From Sweltsa coloradensis (taxonomy: Eukaryota > Arthropoda > Insecta > Plecoptera > Chloroperlidae), in assembly GCA_024449915.1 (NCBI GenBank), contig JAMZAV010000056.1, forward strand, positions 620,001 to 684,000: a stretch of 64,000 bases of DNA, given 5' to 3'. The first letter of the stretch is position 1. Each line of letters opens with the position of its first letter. The notes beneath the pieces are model-generated. The model searched no databases. It was not told where the DNA came from and saw nothing but the letters and a program-made list of their open reading frames with translations. The position numbers and the translations under genes were made by a program. Shown one piece after another: positions 33,607 to 45,461 of the stretch.

Positions 33607-35074
33607 CTAGGAAACGCTCAGTTGGACGCGTTGATAAGCGAGCACGTGCTATAGCTAGACCCACATTGCACATTTTTTTAAATTTTTAAATTTGCGACGT
33701 TCGCTGTCCACAGGGCCATGTTTCCAATATTATTTACTAGGAAAACGCTTAAGTCCCGCCGCGTTGTTGGATGAGCGTAATTGGTGCATTGAGCTGCCAT
33801 GTGTTATGCGAATTTTCTGTTGTTCTGTGAAAAAATTATTACTAAGTTGAAGATATTTTTAAAATTAAATTAAATAAAAAATTAACTTAAATTTTAATTT
33901 TTTTTAATTAATCGTAATTTTAAAAAAGGAAAAAATCGTAATATTGAAATTTTCATAAGAAATAATTATTCGATTGCGCACAAATTTTACACGAATATAT
34001 TAATTCATAAAATTAAGGTTCTGTAAAAAAATCATTACAATCGGATAAAGCATGTAGGTGTTATTCGCTGGAGAAATTTTAAAAATTGAAAAAAGTCGTA
34101 AAATTGCGATTTTCGTAAAAAAAAAATTTTTGATAACGCACAAATTTCACATGAATATTATATCAATTCATAAAATTAGGGTTCTGTGAAAAAATCATTA
34201 CAATCGGACGAAGCATGTAGGTGTTGTAAGTCAGAAGAAATTTTTAAAAAATAAAATAAAAATCGTAAAATTGCGATTTTCATGAGAAATAATTTTTCGA
34301 TTGTGCTCAAAAACGTGGCAGTTATAAGTTCAGAGATTTCAAAGACCTCCATAAAATTTCATCGCAATCGGAGTATCGGTTAAGCCGGAATCGTGCTAAC
34401 AAACAGACAAAAATACAAAAAGAAAAAAAAAAAAAAAAACATTCCGGATTTTTTTCCCCAGTGTAGTGAAATGGAATCTTCGCTTCGCTCGCTACGCTCA
34501 TCCAATTACCAAGGTAGGCCTATTTGGGTAAACCCGTGTGAAAACCTTTACTTTGTGAATAAAATCCACCGCCATCTAGAGGACCTTGACTCCTTGGGAA
34601 CACTATTTAAACTCTTTGGTGACAAATAATACACTGCTCCCTCGAAAGTATTTTGATTACTTCTAGGTGGCAGTGCATTAGAAACTTCGCGCGTCTTTTC
34701 GTTGCCATGGCAACGTTACTTTTGTTATAATGTAATTTCCATCTACACTACTTATCGGATCAAAATAAAATTAACATATTCGTGGCCGGACGGACATTCT
34801 AAATGATTTGGCCACCTCAGATTTTGTCGCCGTTTAGTTTGAAAAAAAAAACTTTCGATTAACTTTAATGTAACTTTTTAACTTTTTGAACGATTTTGCC
34901 ACAAAACTAATGGCATTCAATCGAGAACAAAGCTTGCGGATGGTCAAAATTTCAACTCGATCCGAGCCTCCGTTCGAACGTTATGGTGAGACATACAAAA
35001 AAACAAAAAAACAAAACAAAAAACAAAACCTTTTTCGGCAGAGTCGAATGGAATCGCTCGCTTCGCTCGCTTAA
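33607..35074 (-). mobile_element. Helitron/Helentron-like element C' (split by C1)
   Basis: On the minus strand it starts TTAAGCGAGCGAAGCGAGCG and ends AACTGAGCGTTTCCTAG followed by T. The inverted subterminal block GCTCGCTTATCAA lies 27 bases from that end. Comparison with intact satellite units (GCTTTAAAAATTATTTTCAG) shows that it sits exactly between A and T with no duplication. Without the C1 insertion it is 699 bp. It has CTCF-like sites at 34568-34584 and 34662-34676 but no protein. Confidence 0.75.
33737..34505 (-). mobile_element. Helitron/Helentron-like element C, copy 1
   Basis: 769 bp nested inside C'. On the minus strand it starts TTGGATGAGCGTAGCGAGCG and ends GACTTAAGCGTTTTCCTAG followed by T. 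The hairpin AACGC...GCGTT precedes CCTAG. The interior has repeated sub-blocks (ACACCTACATGC and GCGCAAATT-type). Confidence 0.8.
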
Positions 35075-35130
35075 TTATTTTCAGTTTTAGTGGAGGTGCC
35101 GGGTCTCTTCTTTTTTCACAATCTTTCTAA

Positions 35131-35906
35131 CTAGGAAAACGCTTAAGTCCCGCCGCGTTGTTGGATGAGCGTAATTGGTGCATTGAGCTGCCATGTGTTA
35201 TGCAAATTTTCTGTTGTTCTGTGGAAAAATCATTATTAAATTGAATTTTTTTTTAAATTAAATAAAATAAAATAAAAATTTAACTTTATTTTTTTAATTT
35301 TTTTTAATTAATCGTAATTGTTTAAAAAATCGTAAAATTGAAATTTGTATAAGAAATAATTTCTCGATTGCGCTCAAATTTAACAATAATATATTAATTC
35401 ATAAAATTAAGGTTCTGCGAAAAAATTATTTCAATCGGATAAAGCATGTAGGTGTTATCAGTCAAAGAATTGTTTAAAAAAGAAAAAACCCGTAAAATTT
35501 CGATTTTTATGATAATTATTTTTTTAATTGCGCTCAAATTTCACAAGAATATCTTAATTCATAAAATAAAGGTTCTGTGCAAAAATCATTAAAATCGGAT
35601 AAAGCATGTAGGTGTTATAAGTCGAAGAAATTTTTTAAAAATCGAAAAAAATCGTAAAATTGCGATTTTCATGAGAAAAAATTTTCTGATTGCGCTCAAA
35701 AACGTGGCAGTTCTAAGTTCAGAGATTTCGAAGGTCTCCATAAAATTTCATCGCAATCGGAGTATCGGTTTAGCCGGAATCGTGTGGACAAACAGACAAA
35801 AATACAAAAAGAAAAAGAAAGAAAAAAAAAACATTCCGGATTTTTTTCTCCAGTGTAGTAGAATGGAATCTTCGCTTCGCTCGCTACGCTCGCTACGCTC
35901 ATCCAA
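35131..35906 (-). mobile_element. Helitron/Helentron-like element C, copy 2
   Basis: 776 bp in a satellite unit. The empty site is ATCTTTCTAATAAATTATCA and the element lies between CTAA and TAAA, so insertion is A|T with no target duplication. It has the same 5' TTGGATGAGCG and 3' GCGTTTTCCTAG ends as the other copies. The 94- and 100-codon frames over its end are not conserved. Confidence 0.85.
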
Positions 35907-38139
35907 TAAATTATCAGAAAAACTACTAAAACATGACAAAATTGTCGTATCAAGCCAAGAACTGATGGACTGAAGTCCATTTCAGAATTACAAATCTTCT
36001 GCCTGTGACGGGATTCAAATATGGACCGTCTGTATGTATGAACGCTTTCATTATAGTCATGCTTTAAAAATTATTTTCAGTTTTTGGTGGAGGTGCCGGT
36101 CTCATCTTTTTTTACAATCTTTCTAATAAATTATCAGAAAAACTACTAAAACACGACCCACTTGTCGTATCAAGTCAAGAACTGATGGACTTAAGTCCAT
36201 TTCAGAATCACAAATCTTCTGCCTGTGACGGGATTCAAACCCTGGACCGTCTGTATGTATGAACGCTTTCATTTTAGTCATGTTTTACAAATTATTTTCA
36301 GTTTTGGTGGAGGTGCCGGGTCTTTTCTTTTTCACAATCTTTCTATAAATTATCAGAAAAACTACTGAAACACGACCCACTTGTTGTAACAAGCCAAGAA
36401 CTGATAGACTTAAGTCCATTTCAGAATTACAAATCTTCTGCCTGTGACGGGATTCAAATCCGGGACCGTCAGTATGTATGAACGCTTTCATTTTAGTTTG
36501 CTTTAAAATTATTTTCAGTTTTGTTGGAGGTGCCGGTTTCTTCTTTTTACAATCTTTCTAATAAATTATCAGAAAAACTACTAAAACACGACACACTTGT
36601 CGTGTCAAGCCAAGAACTGATGGACTTAAGTCCATTTCAGAATTACAAATCTTCTGCCTGTGACGGGATTCAAACCCTGGACCGTCTGTATGTATGAACG
36701 CTTTCATTTTAGTCACGTTTTAAAAATTATTTTATGTTTTGGTGGAGGTGCCGGGTCTCTTCTTTTTTACAATCTTTCTAATGAAGTATCAGAAAAACTA
36801 CTAAAACACGACCCACTTGTCGTGTCAAGCCAAGAACTGATGGACTTAAGTCCATTTCAGAATTACAAATCTTCTGCCTGTGACGGGATTCAACCCTGGA
36901 CCGTATGTATGTATGACGCTTTCATTTTTAGTCATGCTTTAAAATTATTTTCATGTTTTGGTGGAGGTGCCGGGTCTCTTCTTTTTTACAATCTTTCTAA
37001 TAAATTGTCAGAAAAACTACTAAAACACGACCCACTTGTCGTGTCAAGCCAAGAACTGATGGACTTAAGTCCATTTCAGAATCACAAATCTTCTGCCTGC
37101 GACGGGATTCAAACCCTGGACCGTCAGTATGTATAAACGCTTTCATTTTAGTCATGTTTTAAAAATTATTTTATGTTTTGGTGGAGGTGCCGGGTCTCTT
37201 CTTTTTTACAATCTTTCTAATAAATTGTCAGAAAAACTACTAAAACACGACCCACTTGTCGTGTCAAGCCAAGAACTGATGGACTTAAGTCCATTTCAGA
37301 ATTACAAATCTTCTGCCTGTGACGGGATTCAAATCTGGACCGTCTGTATGTATGAACGCATTCATTTTATTTTGCTTTAAACATTATTTTCAATTTTGGT
37401 GGAGGTGCCGGGTCACTTATTTTTATACAATCTTTCTAATAAATTATCAGAAAAACTACTAAAACACGACCCACTTGTCGTGTCAAGCCAAGAACTGATG
37501 GACTTAAGTCCATTTCAGAATTACAAATCTTCTGCCTGTGACGGGATTCAAACCCTGGACCGTCTGTATGTATGAACGCTTTCATTTTAGTCACGTTTTA
37601 AAAATTATTTTATGTGTTGGTGGAGGTGCCGGGTCTCTTCTTTTTACAATCTTTCTAATGACGTATCAGAAAAACTACTAAAACATGACACACTTGTCGT
37701 ATCAAGCAAGAACTGATAGACTTAGTCCATTTTCAGATTCAAACTTCTGCCTGTGACGGGATTCAAATCCTGGACCGTCTGTATGTATGAACGCATTCAT
37801 TTTAGTTTGCTTTAAAATTATTTTATGTTTTTGGTGGAGGTGTGCCGGGTCTCTTCTTCTTTCTACATCTTTCTAATGACGTTATCAGAAAACTACTAAA
37901 CACGACCCACTTGTCGTATCAAGCCAAGAACTGATAGACTTAAGTCCATTTCAGAATTACAAATCTTCTGCCTGTGACGGGATCAAATCCTGGACCGTCT
38001 GAATGTATGAACGCATTCATTTAAATCATGCTTTAAAATTATTTTTTTTTTAGTTTTGGTGGAGGTGCCGGGTTTCTTCTTCTTTCACAATCTTTCTAAT
38101 AAGTATCAGAAAACTACTAAAACACGACCCACTTGTCGT

Positions 38140-38400
38140 ATCATGCGTGTGTGCGTGTGTGTGTGCGTGTGTGTGTGCGTGTGTGTGTGTGTGTGTGCGT
38201 GTGCGAGTGCGTGTGCTGTGCGTGTGCGTGCGAGAGTGTGCGTGTGTGTGCGAGTGTGTGTGTGCGTGTGCGAGTGGGTGTGCGTGTGTGTGTGCGTGTG
38301 GGTGTGCGTGTGCTAGTGCTAGTGCTAGTGCAAGTGCTAGTGCTAGTGCTAGTGCTAGTGCTAGTGCTAGTGTGTGGTGTGCGTGTGCGTGTGCATGGGT
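38140..38400. repeat. (GT)n/(GTGTGC)n tract with (TGCTAG)n block
   Basis: GT-rich microsatellite with GTGC and GAGTGC interruptions, then about ten copies of the hexamer TGCTAG between 38311 and 38372. It starts inside the last satellite unit. Confidence 0.95.
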
Positions 38401-38638
38401 CAGGGAGGCCTGCCGGCTGCCTCAAGGAAACACACTTAGCAAGATGAAACCGACTAGCCGCCCCGAACACAACGGAAGGCGATACAAAAGCGTCGATATC
38501 TCAGGTATCATCTGTACTGGATGAGGAATGTTCCTGACGTGCCGATAAAACAGGGGGGAAATATATCCACTTCCACGGAGAAGTTTTCCTTTTGCCTGGA
38601 GAGAGGCGACGACACGTATTTATCATTGGGAGAGTTGA

Positions 38639-38640
<2 letters not shown>

Positions 38641-38687
<47 letters not shown>

Positions 38688-38697
38688 TTCTCTTTCT

Positions 38698-38771
<74 letters not shown>

Positions 38772-38774
38772 CCC
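38641..38774. repeat. (CT)n microsatellite
   Basis: About 130 bp of CT dinucleotides with scattered CTTTCT interruptions. The Ser-Leu and Arg-Glu frames are artefacts. Confidence 0.98.
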
Positions 38775-38940
38775 CACAACCGCCCTTAAGTACTTGAGTG
38801 ACTTTTGTGTTAAATATTAACTTGTCTTTTAATTTGTAGTGTACTAGTATAGTTACTAGTGTGTAGTAATCTGTCATATTATAATTTGTATCGATTTGTA
38901 TCACACATTTTAAAAAGTAAGTAGTAAGTAAGAAAAAACC

Positions 38941-39000
38941 TCACGGACCTGAATCCCGACCTAATAAAGTCCTCGATCAATCAATCAATCAATCAATCAA
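38941..39000 (+). mobile_element. LINE-like 3' end with (CAAT)n tail
   Basis: GAATCCCGACCTAATAAAGT then CCTCGATC and CAATCAATCAAT repeats. An AATAAA followed by a short-tetramer tail is typical of CR1/L2-like LINE 3' ends. It abuts a G-type tail in the opposite orientation. Confidence 0.45.
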
Positions 39001-39062
39001 TTTATTTATTTATTTTACGTCTATCCTATTCAGTTATTAAAACTGATTTACAAAGGAGGACA
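39001..39062 (-). mobile_element. LINE G 3' end with (TAAA)n tail
   Basis: TTTATTTATTTATTTTACGT then CTATCCTATTCAGTTATTAA and AACTGATTTACAAAGGAGGA, the reverse complement of the G terminus. Confidence 0.65.
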
Positions 39063-39239
39063 ACTAAATAAATCTAATAACATAGATGCAGAAACAACAA
39101 TAAACTACATTTTCATAAATATTTGAAATAGTAGCATTACAACAACAATGCATTCAAACACAACAATTTTGGAAACAAATAAAAAAATATATTATATGCA
39201 TTAAATAAATGAATCAAATATAAAAAGGGTGTAGAATGA

Positions 39240-39385
39240 ATAGAAAAGAAGGAAAAAAAACAAAAGGAAAAAAAGAAAGAAAAAAAGACAAAGAAAAAAA
39301 AAAAAGAAAGAAAGAAAAAGAAAAAAAGAAAGAAAAAAAAACTTTAAAAAAGATCAATCATCAATCAATCATCAATCAATCACTA
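39240..39385. repeat. A-rich (GAAA)n purine tract and (ATCA)n
   Basis: About 105 bp of GAAA/AAAG-type purine sequence followed by ATCA tetramers. The Lys/Glu-rich frame is a repeat translation. Confidence 0.95.
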
Positions 39386-40024
39386 TCAACTTTAATCTCT
39401 CTTTTGAAGTACATTATTACTGCATAGTTATTGGTATTATCAACACTATGCAAAATATAAAGTTATGTATCTTAGATACATTATAATGTCGACCCGGCAC
39501 CTCCACCAAATGGCTGACTTTTAAAGTCAGTTCAGGCATTGTATTGTATTTTAGTTTGAAAGTAGTTTATTTCTATGGATGTTTCTTGTGAAATTTTTAT
39601 CTACCTTAGCTTTTGTTTTTGTTTTGATATGTTTTCACCTGATGTTCAACCTGATGACGGGAATTTTTTTCAATTTCGGAAAAATGCATTTGCAAAAATG
39701 CATGTTTATTAAAAAGCTGTTATTTACTTAAATTTTTTAAATTTTGTATTGTTTGTTTTACAACAAACTTAAATTCATTATCTATTATCAAATCATCTAT
39801 CATTCTGGTATTAAAAACTTCAAAAGAAAACTGCCACCTAAGGGAAAGGAAATCATGACTTGAATTTTAAAAAAATCTATGTAACAAATAGACTACTAAC
39901 TACAAGATTAATTAATGATGTAAATGATTCGATTTAGAAAATATTGTTGGCTCAGGGAAAAATATACGCTTGCATTGCATTATTTATTACCTGTAAGCAT
40001 TGTTATACCGTAAAATACATTGGG

Positions 40025-40175
40025 TATTGTCAGAGCGCAAAGCGCGACTCTGATTCGGGAGGTCTTGGGTTTGAATCCCGTCAAAAATGCAAGGAATTGA
40101 TACTTCTTCAACAACCATCACACATTCATTTCCCAACTTCTCTAAAGGCTGGCACTGTGCCCTACAATGGCCATC
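40025..40175 (+). mobile_element. SINE D, internally deleted
   Basis: AGCGCAAAGCGCGACTCTGA, GGGAGGTCTTGGGTTTGAAT (B box) and CCCGTC, then a shortened body with GCAAGGAATTGATAC and GGCACTGTGCCCTAC. Confidence 0.7.
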
Positions 40176-40340
40176 TCGCTTGGCGAGAAAAATACAATTA
40201 GAAAAAAAAACATATCGTTGAAGATAATAAACAAATACCTTATTATGATATGACGTAAAAATGAATTTAGAGGCATCCTTGTTCGAAAATTTACCCATTA
40301 TTGCAACTAAACGCTTGGACTATAAGAAAATCATCACAAT

Positions 40341-40771
40341 TAAATAAATAAATAAAAAAATTCGTATTTAGATTCTATCCACTCAAGTCATGTAATTGAT
40401 TTTCAGTGGGGGACAGTAAACCAAAGCGACCAATCCAACCCTGTAGGCCCCGACGCAATCGAAGAGTGAGCGATAACCAACCAAAGATCGATATGTTTAA
40501 TAGGAAATATAGCAATCAGTGGTATGTACAGTGCGAACACCCACGGATCAACGCCAGAAACAACAAAGCCGATTCAGCAACAACTGAATTTATTATGTGC
40601 CTCGTTGCTAGGACGGCTCCAAAGTCACCGTTTACAAATTCCTAATACAAAAACTGATGGACTAAGTCCAAATCAGAAGTTAAAAAATTCTGACTTTAGC
40701 GGGAATCAAACCTGGCCCTTCTGCATTGGAAGCAGATACGCTAACCACAAGACCAACGAGCCACACAAATT
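40341..40771 (-). mobile_element. SINE E, full length (E8)
   Basis: (TAAA)n tail, GTATTTAGATTCTATCCACT, CAGTGGGGGACAGTAAACCA, AACAAAGCCGATTCAG, GCCTCGTTGCTAGGACGGCT, then head GCGGGAATCAAACCTGG and CTGCATTGGAAGCAGATACG. Among the best-preserved copies. Confidence 0.88.
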
Positions 40772-40794
40772 AATTTAATTACATCTTGTGAGTA

Positions 40795-41310
40795 GGGTTG
40801 GAGTCCCCGACCCTCCTCAATATCGGGTCCCGCCGTTAGATTCCACCATTTCCACGAATGTGTTTTCAGAAAAACCCGCGAGTAAATATTTGTAGAACGC
40901 TCGCTCAGTTTTTGTTTTCGAACGTTCCCTCTTCCGAGTTGGTTTTCTCCGTCGGAAAAGCCGGGTTTTCTTGAGTGAAGGATTGTGAGTTTTCCGACGT
41001 AGGTAAATATTAAATACCTCTAAAGGCGTTTGCCTTAACGACCGGGAAAAAGGAAAACTTCCCGGAAAAAACTCGCCGAATACACGATCCTAGCCAACTA
41101 TCAATATGAAAACACGCTATACTGACTTAATGATATCATCAATCATATTTTATCAGAGATATAAACGAAACGAGTTTTTCTCTTGTGTCGCGATTTGGCG
41201 AAGTTTGTTGAAGAATTGAATGCCGTGTTCAAGGGTCAAGGGTTCGAGACCAGACTGGACGGTTTGTTTAGAGGGGGTAAAGTTTCACGGACACGCCAGA
41301 GAGGGTAAGT
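40795..41310 (+). other. GC-richer block ending in a strong donor-like site; possible 5' exon
   Basis: GC-richer than its flanks, with CCGCCG, TTCCGACGTAGG and CCGGGAAAAAGG blocks, ending GAGAGGGTAAGTAG near 41305, a good 5' splice consensus. No long frame or recognised product is present. It could equally be an unrecognised repeat. Confidence 0.2.
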
Positions 41311-42830
41311 AGTTTTTAATGGTAGTTTTCGTTTATTTAAAGAATGATTGAGGGGGTGAGTGCAAGAATGGCTTATGGTAAAACGAATAAGAACTGAAAT
41401 GTCAAAAGGTTATTAGATGGATTCTGATTTAACAATAACATTTTATCTTTTGACCATGTCCTATTACGCAAATAAAACAATTAATATCACGAGTTTTACA
41501 ATTAATCAATTCACATATAAATTTTGTACTTACAAATTTATTTAAAGCACACAATAAAATTGCAAATTTTTCCTGATAATGATCATACTTTTTCACAACA
41601 TATGTGATTACCTTGATAATTTGTGATAAATCGTAGCCGAATAACTATAAATAAAATCATAATTTTCTATGCATGGCTAGAGGGATGAATTTCAAAAATT
41701 ATATTATGTTTCTTGAGGGAGATTTCAAAATTGAGCAACTAAACCTATTTTAAGTGTAGGCCTACTGCGAATTAAAAAATATTATGCTTGGTTATATCCA
41801 CAATTTTTATTTTGTTTAATGAATAGATTTTATACCAGCAATGCGATAACCATGGTTTTTAAACATTTAACATTAAAAATGAAAATTGTTGGCACCCCTG
41901 AAAAGCCAGCGAGGAGTCATTCTCGTCAAAATATCTGAACGGGTGAAATGTCCAAAAATAAAATCACCAAAGAACAAACCCCTACTTATCATAATTAATT
42001 TATCACAAAACTTAAATTCTAATCCTCTTAAATTAAGATTGTATCAAGTTAAAGTTTAAAACTCGATCGTAATAATTTCCCTGGGAGCAAATTTCAATCA
42101 TGAAGTAATAATCTTGTTAATCTTTCTTCACCCTTAGAAGGATAACTGAAAACACGGTGGAAAATGAATTAACAAGACCTAAAGTTCTTAAAACATTCTA
42201 TATAGTTTTACCACGTTTTGCTTAAGGCTCAGTAAAACTTACCTGCGTTCGTAAAGAACATGCCGGCTTAAGTTTGAACTTACTTTAAATTTCGTAGGGT
42301 TAAAATTTTGCTCTAGGGGATTAGTTGAAATAGGTAAATGTAATATCTGAAACATGAATATCAAACTTTATTTTGCGCTATAAATAACTAAACTAAAAGT
42401 AGGAGAAAACGAATAAGAACACAATGTGTTAAAAAATCCATAGAATTTCTTTGCTACACTACTTTTGTACATTTTCGATTCCATGGTCAACATTATGCAA
42501 ATTATTTGAATTGTAATACATAATTTAAGACTGTTGGCCGAGCTCGAGAAAAAAAAGGCTTTTTACGCAGAACAAGCTCCATCTTTTGTCCTATTGGGTT
42601 GTAGTTTGCAACTAAATGTTGAATAAGAATGTAAAAATTGCTCTAACAGAGCATATTTTTCAATAATTGCTCACTTTTGTTAGTAACTGACCGTAAATGT
42701 GACACCGAATAGCTCATTTGTGGTAATTTCACAAGCTTGCGTAGGGGAAAAACATAACGTCATCCCCAAAATTGGAGGTTGAAGGTGGTCCAGGCTGAAT
42801 GTTGTTAGCTGGATTTGACAATCAAGTGAA
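41311..42830. other. AT-rich stretch without recognised feature
   Basis: No coding frame or repeat family copy was recognised. Confidence 0.4.
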
Positions 42831-42833
42831 TTA

Positions 42834-43442
42834 TTGGATGAGCGTAGCGAGCGAAGCGAAGATTCCATTTCACTACACTGGAGAAAAAAATCCGGAATGT
42901 TTTTTTTTCTTTCTTTTTTTCTGTATTATTGTGTGTTTGTCAGCACGATTCCGGCTAAACCGATACTCCAATTGCAATGAAATTTTCTGGAGACCTTCGA
43001 AATCTCTGAACTTAGAACTGCCACGTTTTTGAGCGCAATCGAAAAATTATTTCTCATGAAAATCGCAATTTTACGATTTTTTTCGATTTTTTAAAAATTT
43101 CTTCGACTTATAACACCTACATGCTTTATCCGATTTTAATGAGTTTTTCACAGAACCATAATTTTATGAATTAAGATATTCGTGTGAAATTTGAGCGCAA
43201 TCGAAAAATTATTTCTCATGAAAATAGTAATTTCATGATTTTTTTCTTTTTTTAAATTACTATTAACTAAAAAAATTAAAAATTAAATTTTATTTTTTAT
43301 TTAATTTAAATTAATTTTTAAAAAATCTTCAACTTAGTAATGATTTTTTCACAGAACAACAGAAAATCCGCATAACACATGACAGCTCAATGCACCAATT
43401 ACGCTCATCCAACAACGCGGCGGGACTTAAGCGTTTTCCTAG
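42834..43442 (+). mobile_element. Helitron/Helentron-like element C, copy 3 (internally deleted)
   Basis: 609 bp. Starts TTGGATGAGCGTAGCGAGCG after ATTA and ends GACTTAAGCGTTTTCCTAG followed by T. Both ends are intact but it is about 160 bp shorter than copies 1, 2 and 4. Confidence 0.8.
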
Positions 43443-43449
43443 TTAAATG

Positions 43450-45205
43450 GACAATTAACATGGTAAAAAAGTTTGCCCCAGCTCGAACAACAGTCTTGAT
43501 TCGTATAAATGCCACAAAAACATAATACAAATTTTCAGTGACATTTTTAGCCATTGAATCCTAAAAATATAATCAGCTTAGAAAATAATAATTATAATTA
43601 TGTTTCCCAAAATTTAAACGACGTACCCGGCACCTACACCAAACGAAAGTCAAAAACAAAATTTAGTCTTGGGAGTTAGATCAAAATAGAATAACACGGT
43701 TTTAAACCCCTCTCTCCTTCTGTAACTCCTCCCACTTGTTTCCTCCCCTCTTTCCCTCCCCCCTCCCACTCATGATCTCTTCCCCTATCTATAGAACTTG
43801 AACTTAGCTTCTTTAAACCTCTTTCGAAACCTTTTACTATTCAAGTAAATTCGTCTAGATCAGGTATTTTTTTTATGAAACAATTAACATTCCCCATTTT
43901 TTCAATTTTTTTTTTTGGGGGGGGGGGGGAATTTGGGATTGTGAATAGAAGCTTAATTTTAAGTTAAATTGAAAATTATAAGAGCACTCCTCAAACTAGA
44001 TTTTTTTTAAATGTTTGCATATTTTAGATTTTGTGTATCTCAAAAACTAGCAATACCAGCAATAACTTATATAAAATTTCCGGGACAAACCAAAATTTTG
44101 TCGTTATTAGCTGATTTTTTTTTTGCAATTGTGTATTTTAAATCTTTTCTAAAAAACGGTACTTTTTGTCCCAAATGGAAAAAAAAAATTACTTCTTGTC
44201 AACCCAAAAAAAAGAATTTTTGGTCAAATTGAAAACAAACCAACATTTACCCGAATTTAATTTTGAAGGGTTACAAACACTCATTATTATGGTATGAATG
44301 AGATAAATGATTGTGCAAAATGTATAATATGGACTATAATGATGTAAATTTAATAGCATCAAATAATTATATAAAACTGCGAATAATAATTATTGTATGC
44401 TACATCCAGAATCCAACGTTAAAAATTGTATATAATATGACTAGGTTGGATGGAAGATGAGGCCTTTAATCCCGCCTAGAAAATAAAGCCCTCTCCTCCC
44501 CCCCAGCACAACCACTGCCTACACCCCCGGGCCACTGGGAGATGCGACCACGTTAAACATAATTATGACAAAGAGAGTGAAAATGAAGTTTAGATCCCTT
44601 TATTAAAGTTCATACGTTTTAAATCCCCGACTACGTTGTGAAATAATTTTTTTTCGGGATAACTTAGGTGTATTTTATGAATTTATAGAAGAGTTTTTTT
44701 AACAACAAAGAAAAAACTAATATGCCTCGTGAATCTGGTTTATTTGTGTTTATGGTATGCTTACTTGACCGCGTGCTTAGATGTTCTATATTCTCATAAA
44801 CATCAGCTGCTGCGTATATGAAATAAAGTAAGGTTAAATAACCAAAAAAAAGATTATTTCCACTATGTAGCCATGTTCCTATGGCATAAATCATCATATC
44901 ATCACATGAATCCTTGTAAAATATTAACTATTGTTTTAGACTATTTTGTTGTTAAGTGTTAACCTATATTGAATGTTAACTGGAATTTACATGTTGTACT
45001 GTTTAAAAAAATTGTTTTATATGTTTTTAAATTTATATAAGAAAGCAACCTCTAAGTATAATGGCAGAAATGCTGTGATTGAGTGCATTTATTAAATGAA
45101 TAAACAAAACATTCCTGAAATATTTTTTTATTTAACCCTAATCTTTCTTCACTTTATACGTGCAAAAAACAATTTACATTTAAAATCCCAATCAAAAATT
45201 AAAAA
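43450..45205. other. AT-rich stretch, no recognised gene
   Basis: Includes a T-run/G14 run at 43907-43930 and an isolated TACCCGGCACCTACACCAAA at 43624, which is the satellite's GGTGCCGGGTC motif in inverted orientation. Otherwise nothing was recognised. Confidence 0.45.
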
Positions 45206-45221
45206 CGATTAGTTAATACTT

Positions 45222-45461
45222 CTCGAATTGGTTGGTCGTGAAACACTCCCGTAGGTGGAATTGTTAATATTTAATACAATTCAGAAGTTAAAAAATCCAT
45301 CCCGATCATGGTTCGAACCCGAGTCTCCCACATTCCAGGTTGGCGCCTTAGCCTAGGTCTAGCCTTAGGTCTAGTTGGCTAAGGCGCCTACCTGGAATGT
45401 GGGAGACTCGGGTTCGAACCCCGATCGGGTTGGATTTTTTAACTTCTGAATTGTATTAAAT
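45222..45461. mobile_element. Palindromic A-family element with 14-bp target duplication
   Basis: Two tRNA-like cores in head-to-head orientation: 45222-45357 reads on the minus strand and 45366-45461 on the plus strand. Both have TTGGCTAAGGCGCC, GGGAGACTCGGGTTCGAACC and TTTTTTAACTTCTGAATTGT. The pair is enclosed by a perfect 14-bp direct repeat, ATTAGTTAATACTT (45208-45221 and 45462-45475), so it arrived as one unit. Confidence 0.8.

Larger units (their letters stand above)
32790..38140 (+). repeat. Satellite array, ~219-bp unit, 14 recognisable units
   Basis: The block TGTGACGGGATTCAAA recurs at 32881, 33099, 33319, 33540, 36004, 36224, 36443, 36659, 36879, 37099 (TGCGAC), 37319, 37537, 37752 and 37973, spaced 215-221 bp. 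Each unit has AAGCCAAGAACTGATGGACT, ACAAATCTTCTGCCTG, the B-box-like GGGATTCAAACCCTGG, TTGGTGGAGGTGCCGGGTC and ATTATCAGAAAAACTACTAA. The array is interrupted at 33607-35074 and 35131-35906. Units near 37.7-38.0 kb carry more indels. A unit of 219 bp is 73 codons, which produces periodic frames (such as 36660-37136) that are not genes. Confidence 0.95.

Noticed and set aside
35671..35980. 94-100 codon frames at the end of element C2
   Set aside because: They overlap non-coding terminal repeats of C, and equivalent frames in C1, C3 and C4 are broken or different.
36660..37136. 158-codon frame made of repeated ~73-residue blocks
   Set aside because: The satellite unit is close to 219 bp, a multiple of three, so frames persist by arithmetic. 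Other units have indels that break them, and the sequence is derived from a SINE.
38501..38904. Several 65-99 codon Arg-Glu or Ser-Leu frames
   Set aside because: They follow the (CT)n/(GA)n tract in different registers.
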